Positions 10,120-18,812 are shown, counted from the first letter of the stretch. The stretch: 37,571 nt of DNA from Opitutaceae bacterium (GCA_041395105.1 JAWLBB010000013.1:1-37571); one strand, 5' to 3'. Translations and numbers: made by a program. Notes: a model not told the origin generated them from the sequence alone.

Positions 10120-10165
10120 GGCGCGGCGGGCGGGCCAAGGCTCCCCGCCGCGTCTCATTTTCCCT
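10120..10165 (+). terminator. Putative terminator after TonB receptor
   Basis: GC-rich arms GGCGCGGCGGG (10120-10130) and CCCGCCGCGTC (10144-10154) pair at 10 of 11 positions around a 13-nt loop. A T-rich stretch (TCATTTTCCC) follows. It begins 15 bp after the receptor stop and lies before the regulator gene, so it would limit read-through from the strongly expressed receptor gene. Confidence 0.6.
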
Positions 10166-10181
10166 TGTGACAAGCAAGGGC

Positions 10182-11267
10182 ATGGCTATACCCACGCTGT
10201 CCATCTCCCCACTTGCCGGTCAAATGAAGGTCAGCCAACAACATATTGCCGACGAACTGAACCTCTCGCGGACCACGGTGTCCCGGTGTTTCACCAATCA
10301 TCCGAAGATCAATCCGGAGACTCGCTCAGCCGTTTTCCAGCTGGCCACGAAACTCGGCTACAACTACAGCGCGCCCCGCAATGTCGAGGCCAAGAAGCCT
10401 GCCGAAAGAAACACCATTGCCGTTCTCGTCGGGCTGGCGGAGGAAAACCGCCAGGCGGCCGATACGGCCGCCGCCGTGATCAACGGAATCAGCGAGCGCG
10501 CCGCCGCTCAGCATCTTGAGCTCCAGCTTCACTATGTCGATCCGGCTCAATTCCGCCTGGCACCCCGGGCCCGCAAGATCCTGCCGGAGGCCGACACCTC
10601 CGACTGGCGCGGGACCATCCTGATCTATCCTTTTCACGAGGAAAGTGTGATCAATCTGATGGCCAAATTCCCCACCGTGGCTGTCCTTGACGATTACGAC
10701 CTGGCGGAAATCGATTGCATCAACCCGGACGAGGGACGCGGCATCTCCCGCATGGTCCAGCACCTCTATGACCTCGGTCACAGGCGGATCGGTTTCCTCA
10801 GCTGGAAATACCCCGTTTCGACCCCATGGGTGGGCCGCCGGGTCGGGGCCTACCTGGAGAATCTCTACCGGCTTGGTCTGGAGATTGAACCGGACCATAT
10901 CCTGAATGTTCGCGGCGAGAATTCCATGCCATTGGACGAACTCTCCAATCGGGTCGCCCGATTGGTCCGTCAAGGTGTCACCGGCTGGGTCTGCGCGGCC
11001 GATCACCAGGCCTACCCCCTGCTCGTCGATCTGAAGAACAGGGGTATCCGCGTCCCGCACGATTGCTCGATCACCGGCTTCGACGGAATCAGGCCGCCCC
11101 GGGGACTACCGCAACTGACCACCATGCGGACACCGTTTCGCGAGATGGGCATTTCATCGGTCGTTTCCCTGTTGCGGAAAATCGATCAGCCAAGCGCCGC
11201 GCGACGCCACATCATGGTTTCCAGCCACGTCGTCATCGGCAAGACCACGGCCCGCCCTCCCGCCTGA
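10182..11267 (+). CDS. LacI-family transcriptional regulator
   Basis: An N-terminal LacI helix-turn-helix (HIADELNLSRTTVSRC) is followed by the hinge region (ATKLGYNYS). A periplasmic-binding-protein-like effector domain comes next, with the family signature blocks HLYDLGHRRIGFLSW and CSITGFDGIRPP. The protein would bind a palindromic operator as a dimer and respond to a sugar ligand. Its position between the TonB receptor and the GH16 gene makes it the likely local regulator of the glucan genes through the palindromes at 7036 and 13885. The start is uncertain: the ATG at 10182 is preceded closely by AAGGG; the ATG at 10224 begins directly at the helix-turn-helix, as in most family members; a GTG at 10116 is also open but would lie inside the terminator hairpin. 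No operator copy is seen directly upstream of this gene. Confidence 0.9.
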   Translation: MAIPTLSISPLAGQMKVSQQHIADELNLSRTTVSRCFTNHPKINPETRSAVFQLATKLGYNYSAPRNVEAKKPAERNTIAVLVGLAEENRQAADTAAAVINGISERAAAQHLELQLHYVDPAQFRLAPRARKILPEADTSDWRGTILIYPFHEESVINLMAKFPTVAVLDDYDLAEIDCINPDEGRGISRMVQHLYDLGHRRIGFLSWKYPVSTPWVGRRVGAYLENLYRLGLEIEPDHILNVRGENSMPLDELSNRVARLVRQGVTGWVCAADHQAYPLLVDLKNRGIRVPHDCSITGFDGIRPPRGLPQLTTMRTPFREMGISSVVSLLRKIDQPSAARRHIMVSSHVVIGKTTARPPA

Positions 11268-11376
11268 TCACCAAACCCGTTCCGGAAACGACCGGTTGCC
11301 CGTCAGCCGTCCCGGCAGTGGCACCGGTCATCCAGGGAAACCCGTCTTTCGAATCAACCATCATACTTCAGGCCTC

Positions 11377-12234
11377 ATGAGACCTTCTGCTCGACCGACC
11401 GCCCTGGCCACGGGCCTGCTCCTGCTGGCCACTCCACTTTCCCTCCTCTTCGGGGAACCGCTAACTGATCGGCAGGCTCCGACCGACCCAACCGGTTGGG
11501 ACCTGGTCTGGTCGGATGAATTCGACCAGCCCGGCGCCCCCGATCCCGAGAAATGGGACTACGATGTCGGTGGTCACGGCTGGGGAAATGCCGAACTCCA
11601 GTTCTACACGAAGGACCGGAGGGAGAACGCCCGGGTCGAAAACGGCCACCTCGTCATCGAAGCCCGGCGTGAAGAGTGGGAAGGAAATGAATACACCTCG
11701 GCCCGGCTCGTGACCCGCGGTCGGGAAAGCTGGCTCCACGGCCGTTTCGAAATCCGCGCCCGGTTGCCGGAAGGGCGCGGGACCTGGCCCGCCATCTGGA
11801 TGCTCCCGGATGATTGGAACCTCGGGTCCGGCCAGTGGCCGGATGTCGGCGAAATCGACATCATGGAACATGTCGGCTACGATCCAGGAGTCATTCACGC
11901 GACCGTCCACTCCAGGAAGTTCTTTTACAAGTGGAACGAGAACTCCCCCAAGACCAGCATGATCGAAATTCCCGATGCCAACTCCGAATTCCATACCTAC
12001 GCCGTTGAATGGACGGCCGATGAGTTGCGGGCCTACGTCGATGACACCCTTTATTTTACCTACACCAACCCCGGTGAAGGCTGGGAATCATGGCCCTATA
12101 CCCGCCCCTTCCACCTGCTTCTCAACGTCGCGGTCGGTGGGCACTGGGGAGCCCAGAAGGGAGTGGACGAAGAGGCCTTTCCACTGCGGATGGAGATCGA
12201 CTTCGTCCGTGTCTACCAGCAAGTCGGGAAGTGA
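11377..12234 (+). CDS. Secreted GH16 endo-beta-glucanase (laminarinase-like)
   Basis: This 285-residue enzyme has an N-terminal signal peptide (about 1-26, with LATGLLLLATPLSLLFG) and then a complete GH16 jelly-roll domain. The catalytic motif GEIDIMEHVG gives the nucleophile E159, D161 and acid/base E164. The extra Met between Asp and the second Glu is typical of laminarinase-type GH16 enzymes (beta-1,3- or beta-1,3/1,4-glucanases). Other family blocks present are GTWPAIWMLP, FHTYAVEWT, FHLLLNVAVGG and the C-terminal DFVRVYQ. It would cut beta-1,3-glucan outside the cytoplasm. The ATG at 11377 starts exactly at the signal peptide; upstream in-frame starts add a non-signal-like leader. It lies 109 bp after the LacI gene on the same strand and may share its transcript. 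Confidence 0.93.
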   Translation: MRPSARPTALATGLLLLATPLSLLFGEPLTDRQAPTDPTGWDLVWSDEFDQPGAPDPEKWDYDVGGHGWGNAELQFYTKDRRENARVENGHLVIEARREEWEGNEYTSARLVTRGRESWLHGRFEIRARLPEGRGTWPAIWMLPDDWNLGSGQWPDVGEIDIMEHVGYDPGVIHATVHSRKFFYKWNENSPKTSMIEIPDANSEFHTYAVEWTADELRAYVDDTLYFTYTNPGEGWESWPYTRPFHLLLNVAVGGHWGAQKGVDEEAFPLRMEIDFVRVYQQVGK

Positions 12235-12300
12235 CCCGATTCGCACCTGGTTGAATCGAGACCTCGACTCAGGACCAGGATCATCTTCTCGTCCGCCATT

Positions 12301-12336
12301 TCGATGCAGCCGCCCCAGTCTTCTGGGGCGCATCGA
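12301..12336. terminator. Putative bidirectional terminator hairpin
   Basis: CGCCCCAG (12311-12318) pairs perfectly with CTGGGGCG (12323-12330) across a TCTT loop. Outer arms TCGATG (12301-12306) and CATCGA (12331-12336) extend the stem with a 4-nt bulge. It sits between the convergent ends of the GH16 gene and the symporter gene. There is no clear T-tract, so termination is inferred from position and stem strength. Confidence 0.6.
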
Positions 12337-12406
12337 GGTGGATTCGCGGCCCAGGATTGTCGCGACGACAGGAAGAGAGTCCTTCTGAAAGCCCCTGATT
12401 CGGGAG

Positions 12407-13795
12407 TCATTCCGGATCCCCGGCGTGGCGCGCGGCCAGTTCACGCTCGACCCTGGCCACCTCGTCTTCGCGCAGTGGATAGCACCAGACGGCCACCGCG
12501 CTGAAAACGGCAAAGGCGGCGGGGATGAAGGTGAACATGACGCGGATACCCAGCAGGGAGGATTCCGACTGAACCTGATTGGGCACGAATCCCGCAAACT
12601 GCAGCATCCAACCGGCCAAAAACCCACCGATGGTCAGGCCCAGCTTCTGGGCAAACTGGGCCGCCGAGAAAATCAGGGCGGTCGAGCGACGCTGGAATTT
12701 CCATTCCCCGTAATCCGCCACATCGGCATACATCGCCCAGACCAGGGCCGGAGTCGGGCCCACAATGAACGTTCCGACGATGTTCACCAGCATCATCAGC
12801 CAGAAATTCTCCGGCGGGATGAAGAAGAAGGCCGCCATGGTCGCCGCATTGGCCAGGGTGAGGCCGACCATCAACTCCCGTTTTCCCCAGCGCTTGCTGA
12901 AAAGCTTCGTGCAGGCCACCCCGAGTATCAGGGCCAACGTGCCCGAAGTCATGAAAATGGTCGAACGGTCCAGGAATCCGATGAAGGGCGATCCGTCATC
13001 ACCGACAAAGTACTTGAAGTAGTGAAGGGTGACCGCGCCGCGGACCGCCACATTGGCCAGGGTGAAAATGGCGGCGGCAAAGAGAATCAACCACGGGCGG
13101 TTGGCCACCAGAAACCTCAACTCCTGTTTCAGGTTCGACTTCTGCCCGACCGGCGGGTGCACCCGCTCCCGCGTCACCGCAAAGGTGAAAAGGAAGAGGC
13201 CGATCGCACAGACCGCGAAAATCGCCATCGTTCCCTTGAAACCCGCCGCCTCGTCGCCCTGACCGATCAACGCAACCAACGGGCGGGCGCTGAAGGTGAT
13301 CAGCAGTTGCCCGGTAAAGGCGCAGACAAAGCGATAACTGGAGAGCACGGTCCGCTCCGACGAGGAGGGCGTCATCACGCCCATCAGGGCCGAATAGGGA
13401 ATATTGATGGCGGTGTAGGCCATCATCATCAGGGTGTAGGTCACATACGCATACACCAGTTTGCCCTGCACCGAGAGATCGGGGTTGGCGAACATGACAT
13501 AACCCATGATCCCGTAGGGAACCGCCATCCAGAGCAGATAGGGCCGGTACTTGCCCCAACGCGTCCGCGTCCGATCCGCCACCACCCCCATCATCGGGTC
13601 ATTGACCGCGTCCCAGAGCCGGGCGACCAGGAAGAGGGTGCCCACGACTCCGGCTGACAACCCGAACACGTCGGTGTAGTAGTAGAAGAGGAAGATGTTG
13701 AAGGTGTGAAAGACGAAGTTGGACGCGGTATCTCCGAGTCCGTATCCGAGTTTCTCGACAAATCCGAGACGGGGGCTTTGGGCAGGGTCAGACAT
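12407..13795 (-). CDS. GPH-family (MFS) sugar:cation symporter
   Basis: This 462-residue integral membrane protein has about 12 hydrophobic segments. It carries the hallmarks of the glycoside-pentoside-hexuronide:cation symporter family (MelB-like): the N-terminal KLGYGLGDTASNFVFH, then LWDAVNDPMMGVVADRTRTRWGKYRP, and YADVADYGEWKFQRRS in the C-terminal half. Such carriers move oligosaccharides across the inner membrane with H+ or Na+. Within this locus it would deliver glucan oligosaccharides to the cytoplasmic phosphorylase. I chose the ATG at 13793-13795; a TTG at 13817-13819 would add eight residues. A palindrome nearly identical to the one in the phosphorylase/TonB promoter lies 90 bp upstream, which suggests co-regulation although this gene is transcribed alone. 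Confidence 0.9.
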   Translation of the reverse strand: MSDPAQSPRLGFVEKLGYGLGDTASNFVFHTFNIFLFYYYTDVFGLSAGVVGTLFLVARLWDAVNDPMMGVVADRTRTRWGKYRPYLLWMAVPYGIMGYVMFANPDLSVQGKLVYAYVTYTLMMMAYTAINIPYSALMGVMTPSSSERTVLSSYRFVCAFTGQLLITFSARPLVALIGQGDEAAGFKGTMAIFAVCAIGLFLFTFAVTRERVHPPVGQKSNLKQELRFLVANRPWLILFAAAIFTLANVAVRGAVTLHYFKYFVGDDGSPFIGFLDRSTIFMTSGTLALILGVACTKLFSKRWGKRELMVGLTLANAATMAAFFFIPPENFWLMMLVNIVGTFIVGPTPALVWAMYADVADYGEWKFQRRSTALIFSAAQFAQKLGLTIGGFLAGWMLQFAGFVPNQVQSESSLLGIRVMFTFIPAAFAVFSAVAVWCYPLREDEVARVERELAARHAGDPE

Positions 13796-13884
13796 GGCAA
13801 GGCAGAGGTTTGGACACAATCCGGTTCCCTGGGTGGTCCCGGAATCCAGGAACCCTGGCGACCACCGAATCCCGCCGCAACCCT

Positions 13885-13906
13885 AAAGTGCAGTAATGTG
13901 CACCTT
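13885..13906. promoter_or_regulatory. Putative LacI-type operator upstream of symporter
   Basis: The inverted repeat AAAGTGCA-N6-TGCACCTT has 7 of 8 arm positions paired. It matches the palindrome at 7036-7057 in 15 of 16 arm bases and has the same 6-nt spacing. It lies 90 bp upstream of the symporter ATG. Sharing one operator between the symporter and the phosphorylase/TonB promoter region marks them as one regulon. Confidence 0.65.
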
Positions 13907-14014
13907 AATGAATCAGCCGGAAGGCAAGACACCTCCGCGTCCCTGAGTCTGCCCGCAGGAAAAATCCGGAGCATCCCCCCGATTCCTGTCTATGCTCCCA
14001 GTCCGACCACGGCC

Positions 14015-15031
14015 TCAGAACGCCCAGGCTTTCCGCTCGTGCAGCAATTCCGCAATCTGAATGGCGTTGAGGGCCGCCCCTTTCCAGAGTTGGTCGCCAA
14101 CCACGAAAAATGCCAGACCGTTGTCGAGAGCGGAATCCTGTCGCAGCCGCCCCACCCCGCAATTCACCTTGCCGGCAAGGTCAAGCGGCATCGGGTAACG
14201 GTTGGCGGAAGGCTCGTCCATCAACTCCGCACCGGGGAAGCCCGCGATCGCTTCGCGCGCTTTCTCCAGGTTGACCGGACGCTCGAATTCCGCGTCGATC
14301 GAAATGGAATGGGCCCGGAAGACCGGAACCCGTACACAGGTGCAGGAAACCCGCAGACCGGGCAGGCCGAGGATCTTCCGGCCTTCGTTCTGCATCTTCA
14401 TCTCTTCCTTGGTGTAGCCGGTCTCGAGGAAGGAATCCACATGGGGAAGCAGATTGAAGGCGATCTGGTGCGGGTAGACCTTGTGGGTGATCGGATCACC
14501 TTTGACGTAGGCCTGGATCTGATCCTCCAACTCGATCATGGCCGCGGCTCCCGTCCCTGAAACCGCCTGGTAGGTCGAGGCAAAAAAGCGCTTCAATCCA
14601 AAGGCCTGGTGGAGCGGAGCCAGGGCCATCAGGGCGACGGCGGTCGAGCAATTCGGGTTGGCGATGATCCCCTGGTGGGCGACTGCGGCATCCGGATTGA
14701 TTTCCGGGATGGCCAGGGGCACACCCGGATCCATCCGGAAAGCCGAGCTGTTGTCGATGACCACGCAGCCACGTTTGACCGCCTCCGGAGCCAGATTCCT
14801 CGAAATCCCGGCGCCCGCACTGAAGATGGCAAAATCCAGTCCTTCAAAAACCTCGGGACGGGCTTCCTCGATCACCCACTTGTCGTTACCGACCGCAATC
14901 GTCCTGCCGGCGGACCGGGCGGAGGCGAACAGCCGGAGTTCGGAAATCGGAAAGCGACGATCCCGAAGCAGCTGGATCAACTCTTGACCGACCGCTCCGG
15001 TTGCGCCGACGATGCCTGCTTTGTAGCTCAT
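14015..15031 (-). CDS. asd: Aspartate-semialdehyde dehydrogenase
   Basis: This 338-residue enzyme reduces aspartyl phosphate to aspartate semialdehyde with NADPH, a branch point for lysine, meso-diaminopimelate, threonine and methionine. The N-terminal dinucleotide-binding motif is GIVGATGAVGQELI. The catalytic cysteine is C128 in NPNCSTAV. The family blocks YQAVSGTGAAA, FNLLPHVDSF and VPVFRAHS are all present, and the length is normal. The start is the ATG at 15029-15031; the frame stays open far upstream, but only this ATG places the nucleotide-binding motif at the N-terminus. Its start codon lies 3 bp from that of the divergent L,D-transpeptidase gene. Confidence 0.96.
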   Translation of the reverse strand: MSYKAGIVGATGAVGQELIQLLRDRRFPISELRLFASARSAGRTIAVGNDKWVIEEARPEVFEGLDFAIFSAGAGISRNLAPEAVKRGCVVIDNSSAFRMDPGVPLAIPEINPDAAVAHQGIIANPNCSTAVALMALAPLHQAFGLKRFFASTYQAVSGTGAAAMIELEDQIQAYVKGDPITHKVYPHQIAFNLLPHVDSFLETGYTKEEMKMQNEGRKILGLPGLRVSCTCVRVPVFRAHSISIDAEFERPVNLEKAREAIAGFPGAELMDEPSANRYPMPLDLAGKVNCGVGRLRQDSALDNGLAFFVVGDQLWKGAALNAIQIAELLHERKAWAF

Positions 15032-15034
15032 GGA

Positions 15035-15574
15035 ATGAAGGACGAAGATTACAAAAGGCTGATCCAAAGATGCGGCGAGCTGGCAATCAAGCCAACAAAT
15101 GAGTCGCTCACCGTTTCCATTGCCCGCCAGGAGATGACTCTCTGGTCCGGCGGGAACGCCGAGGTGACCTGGGCCGTCTCCACCAGCCGGCGGCCACCGT
15201 CCTGTGTCCAGGATTCCCTGGGGACGCCGACCGGGCTCCATGTCATCGCAACGAAATTGGGCGATGGCGAACCGCTCGGAACCGTCTTCCGGTATCGCCA
15301 GAGCCTCGGCACCCTCTATTGGGAAATGCCCGCCGCGGAACAGGAGAAAGCCCTCATCACCACCCGTATCCTGCGCCTGCGCGGTCTGGAGGAAGGCCTG
15401 AATGCCGGGGAAGGTTGCGACAGCCATTACCGGATGATCTATATTCACGGCACCAATCATGAAGCGGCCATCGGCCAACCACACAGCGCCGGCTGCATTG
15501 AAATGCTGAACGCAGAGGTCCTCGAGCTTTACGAACGGGTGCCCGAGGGAACGCTTGTCTGGATCGGATTCTAG
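15035..15574 (+). CDS. L,D-transpeptidase (YkuD domain) protein
   Basis: This 179-residue protein has the YkuD/L,D-transpeptidase signature: IHGTN with H138, then HSAGCIEM with H150, S151 and catalytic C154. These enzymes make 3-3 crosslinks in peptidoglycan or attach proteins to it. Unusually, no signal peptide or membrane anchor is visible from the ATG at 15035, although the family normally acts in the periplasm. The frame is open upstream, but that stretch overlaps asd on the other strand and does not look like a signal sequence. It starts 3 bp from the asd start codon in divergent orientation. The linked asd gene supplies the diaminopimelate precursor of peptidoglycan, a loose functional link. 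Short YkuD proteins of this type are often called ErfK/YbiS-like. Confidence 0.85.
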   Translation: MKDEDYKRLIQRCGELAIKPTNESLTVSIARQEMTLWSGGNAEVTWAVSTSRRPPSCVQDSLGTPTGLHVIATKLGDGEPLGTVFRYRQSLGTLYWEMPAAEQEKALITTRILRLRGLEEGLNAGEGCDSHYRMIYIHGTNHEAAIGQPHSAGCIEMLNAEVLELYERVPEGTLVWIGF

Positions 15575-15720
15575 GCGCCTGGCGCTCTTTCCGCGTAAGA
15601 TTTCAACACCTGTGGGGCCCGCCCCTCTTCGGTGTGCGGTTCGCTGGCATCCAAACTGCTCCGGCCTCCTGTCCGGGTCTTCCGTTGCCAACCTCGAGAA
15701 TACCTGCAAAGACTGTAACC

Positions 15721-16593
15721 TTGCTGCACATCGACCACACCAATATCTACCGCTACACCCGCCCGGTCGAGTGGACCATTCATCGACTCATGCTGCGTCC
15801 GGCCGAGAGCCACGACGTGCGGATTCTCAAGGAAAGCCTGGAGATCTATCCGGCCCATGATCTGCGCTGGAAACACGATGTGTTCGACAATTCGGTCGCC
15901 CTCGTGAATTTCACGGAAAAAGCCGATGAGATGCGTATCACCACTCATTACGAGGTCGAGCAACGCAACACCAACCCGTTCAATTTCGTTCTCGAGATCT
16001 ACACCAATGATCTCCCTTTTGCCTACCGCGGGGATGAAGCCGAGGACCTTCTACCCTATCGGAAACCGCGCCATCCCGCGGATGCGGTGGCGGTCGGAGA
16101 ATGGCTTCGGCCCTTCCTCGACAAAGACGGACGCGGCCAGACCCTGCCCTTCCTCCTCGCTCTGAACGAATCCGTCCCCAAACACTTCCGCTACGGCGTC
16201 CGGGAGGAACCCGGCATCCAGACTCCCGCTGAAACCCTGAAGATGGGGAGCGGAACCTGTCGGGATTTCGCCCTTCTCTTCATGGAGGCCGCCCGGCACA
16301 TGGGCCTGGCCGCCCGCTATGTCAGCGGATACCTCTGCGGAAGCGGGATTGAGGATCCGGGCGTCGCCGAAAATTCGACGCACGCCTGGACCGAAATCTA
16401 CCTGCCCGGTGCCGGCTGGAAGGGATTTGATCCCACCGGCGGCATCCTGGCCGCCGGGACACATCTTCGGGTCGCAGCGACCCGCAACCCGTCCCAGGCC
16501 ACTCCCATCCTCGGCAATTACCTCGGCGACGCCTCCCTCTTTCGAGGCCTGGAGGTAACCGTGAGGGCAAGAGCCATTCCAACCGAACCATGA
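15721..16593 (+). CDS. Transglutaminase-like cysteine protease/transferase (first copy)
   Basis: This protein of about 290 residues has a bacterial transglutaminase N-terminal beta domain (HIDHTNIYRYTRPV, LMLRPAESHD). A transglutaminase core follows, with a full catalytic triad: C180 (GTCRDFA), H221 (STHAWTE) and D237 (GFDPTGG). Proteins of this type may act as peptidases or amide-forming transferases. No signal peptide is visible. I chose the TTG at 15721 because it matches the N-terminus of the second copy at 18879; a GTG at 15634 is an alternative. Its stop overlaps the next gene by 4 bp (ATGA at 16590-16593), indicating translational coupling. In many bacteria the transglutaminase and DUF2126 parts are one fused polypeptide, so here they are split but still coupled. 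Confidence 0.88.
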   Translation: MLHIDHTNIYRYTRPVEWTIHRLMLRPAESHDVRILKESLEIYPAHDLRWKHDVFDNSVALVNFTEKADEMRITTHYEVEQRNTNPFNFVLEIYTNDLPFAYRGDEAEDLLPYRKPRHPADAVAVGEWLRPFLDKDGRGQTLPFLLALNESVPKHFRYGVREEPGIQTPAETLKMGSGTCRDFALLFMEAARHMGLAARYVSGYLCGSGIEDPGVAENSTHAWTEIYLPGAGWKGFDPTGGILAAGTHLRVAATRNPSQATPILGNYLGDASLFRGLEVTVRARAIPTEP

Positions 16594-18812
16594 CGAATAC
16601 CCCCATCGGAACCCAGGGTCTTCTGGCCGACCAAAAACTGTCCGCAGCCGGCCTCACATTGACCCAGGGCGGCGAGCCCACCTTTGTTCCGCACGATACC
16701 TCGGCTCCGGAATGGAATGTGGCCGCGCTCGGACCGGAAAAGCTTCTTTATGCCCGTCGGCTCGCCCGTGAACTTGCTTCCAACCGCTTCAAAGGCGGCG
16801 TGATTCTGCAGTCATTCGGCAAGCAGTATCCCGGTGAACCGCTGCCACGCTGGCAGGTGGGGGTCTACCGATCCCGGACAGGAGAACCTCTCTGGAGGGA
16901 TCTCTCCCGGCTGCGCCTCGACCAGAAAAAGGTCACCGCCAGCCATCCTGACATGCCGGCCGCGTTCATCCGCAAATTGGCCCGAACCCTCGAACTGCCC
17001 GACACCGCCCTTCCCGCCTACGAGGATTTCGAGGACAAGCTCCGCGTCACCGGTTCAAAGGCCGCCACCCGGTTGTTGCCGCGATTCTCACGGAAGGATC
17101 ATGCCTTCATCTCACGCGCCCTGACCGAAGAGGAAACCGAGACCTGGCGCGCCTTCTTCGCACCCGCCGGCTGGGTTCTTCCGCTTGACCACGACGGCCG
17201 GTCCTGGTCCACCGGAAAGTGGAACCTTCCCGACGATGACGACCTCACCCTGCTGACCGGGGACAGCCCGATCGGTCTGCGATTGCCCCTGAACCTCCTG
17301 CCCAAGGACGCCCTGCGCCGTGGTCTCACCGCCGAGTTCAGGGACGACGAGCTTCTCGTCTTCCTTCCGCCTCTCCCGAGCTTCGCCGCCTTTGCCGAGC
17401 TGGTCCGGACAATCGAGACACTGGTGGTCGAGCTCGACCTGCCACCGCTGAGGCTGGAAGGCTACACCCCTCCGGACGATGAGGACCTCGAGTCGATCGC
17501 CCTGACCTCCGACCCTGGAGTGCTCGAAGTCAACCTGCCGCCCGCCGACAACTGGACTTCCCTAGAGGACGTGATCCGCAGTCTCTTTGCTTCGGCTGAA
17601 TCCGTCGGTTTGCGCGGCTACAAGTACCAGATCAGCGGCCGGAAGGTCAGCACCGGCGGCGGCGCCCACATCATTCTCGGCGGTCCGGACCTCGCGCACA
17701 ATCCGTTCATCGAACGCCCCACCCTCTTGAGCAGTTTCCTGCGTTTCCTCCAGAACCATCCCTCGCTCTCCTACGCCTTCAGCGGTCTCTTTACCGGCCA
17801 TTCCTGCCAGGCCCCCCGGGTCGATGAAAGTGCCTTCGCCCTGCCTTACGAACTCGAGATCACCCTGCGCGCAATCGAGCAGATGCCGTCACCCGGTTCC
17901 CCCGTCATGCTGGACGCCATGCTCCGCAACCTGCTCATGGACTGGAACGGCAACACCCACCGGGCTGAGCTCAGCGTGGACAAGTTCCACAACTACAATG
18001 CGTCCAACGGCATGAACGGGCTGATTGAGTTCCGGGCCTTCGAGATGGTGCCCGAGCCCGAACAGCTGCTCGCCGCCAATGCCCTCCTGCGCGCCCTGAC
18101 CGCCTGCTTCGCCGAGGAGCCCTACACCCACCCCCTGATCGACTGGCGGGAGGCCCTCCACGATCGCTTCGCCCTTCCCTGCTTCCTCCGCGAGGACCTC
18201 CGAAAAGTGATCGCCTACCTCAACGGCCACGGCTTCTCCTTTGCCGGGGAGACCTTCGACCCTCAGATCGATTTCCGATTCCCCGTCATCGCCCGCTTCG
18301 AGACCGGGAAGATCCGGTGGACCCTCCGCCAGGCCCTCGAGCCCTGGCCGGTCATGGGGGAACACCCCGGCACCGGACGGATCGTCGACAGCACGACCGA
18401 CCGGCTCGAGCTCCTGGCCGAGGGTCCCGGGACCGACCGGGCCTTCAAGGTCGGCATCAACGGGATTGAAATGCCTCTCCTCCCGGCCGGTGAAGACCGG
18501 GCCGTCGGGGCCATCCGTTACCGCCTCTTCAACAATCCCTGGGGATTGCAGCCGCAAATCGAGGCCCACTCCCCCCTTCGTATTGAAATTCTGGATGTCT
18601 CCTCCGGGCAACCCGCTTTTGCCCTCGATTACCTGAACTGGCGGGCCGAGGGCTTCGCCTACGAAGGCCTGCCTTCCACCGCGGAGGAAGCCGCTCATCG
18701 GGTCTCGGAGCGGCTCAGGATCCACCCTTCACCCCTCCCCGGATACGGTCCCCTGAAGGCTGCGCCACCCTCTCCGCACGCCCCGTTCACTTTGGATCTT
18801 CGGCGCTGCTGA
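16590..18812 (+). CDS. DUF2126 putative amidoligase
   Basis: This 740-residue protein corresponds to the DUF2126 domain usually found as the C-terminal part of large transglutaminase-DUF2126 fusions. Diagnostic blocks include LTQGGEPTFVP near the start, a glycine-rich STGGGAHIILGGP, and NPFIERPTLLSSFLRFLQNH. The Pfam family is described as a putative amidoligase: an ATP-dependent enzyme joining a carboxyl to an amine, inferred from fold comparison and gene neighbours rather than biochemistry. The start ATG overlaps the preceding transglutaminase stop, and a second transglutaminase follows 66 bp downstream, so all three probably act together on a peptide or protein substrate. No signal peptide is seen. 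The substrate is unknown. Confidence 0.85.
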   Translation: MTNTPIGTQGLLADQKLSAAGLTLTQGGEPTFVPHDTSAPEWNVAALGPEKLLYARRLARELASNRFKGGVILQSFGKQYPGEPLPRWQVGVYRSRTGEPLWRDLSRLRLDQKKVTASHPDMPAAFIRKLARTLELPDTALPAYEDFEDKLRVTGSKAATRLLPRFSRKDHAFISRALTEEETETWRAFFAPAGWVLPLDHDGRSWSTGKWNLPDDDDLTLLTGDSPIGLRLPLNLLPKDALRRGLTAEFRDDELLVFLPPLPSFAAFAELVRTIETLVVELDLPPLRLEGYTPPDDEDLESIALTSDPGVLEVNLPPADNWTSLEDVIRSLFASAESVGLRGYKYQISGRKVSTGGGAHIILGGPDLAHNPFIERPTLLSSFLRFLQNHPSLSYAFSGLFTGHSCQAPRVDESAFALPYELEITLRAIEQMPSPGSPVMLDAMLRNLLMDWNGNTHRAELSVDKFHNYNASNGMNGLIEFRAFEMVPEPEQLLAANALLRALTACFAEEPYTHPLIDWREALHDRFALPCFLREDLRKVIAYLNGHGFSFAGETFDPQIDFRFPVIARFETGKIRWTLRQALEPWPVMGEHPGTGRIVDSTTDRLELLAEGPGTDRAFKVGINGIEMPLLPAGEDRAVGAIRYRLFNNPWGLQPQIEAHSPLRIEILDVSSGQPAFALDYLNWRAEGFAYEGLPSTAEEAAHRVSERLRIHPSPLPGYGPLKAAPPSPHAPFTLDLRRC

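Noticed and set aside
12425..13657. Long open frame on the plus strand opposite the symporter gene
   Set aside because: It is a high-GC antisense shadow: rich in His, Arg, Gly and Gln, with no domain, while the minus strand encodes a clear GPH symporter.
15032..15709. Extended N-terminus for asd
   Set aside because: The open frame continues upstream, but the nucleotide-binding motif must be N-terminal and starts at the ATG at 15031. The extension is antisense to the L,D-transpeptidase gene.
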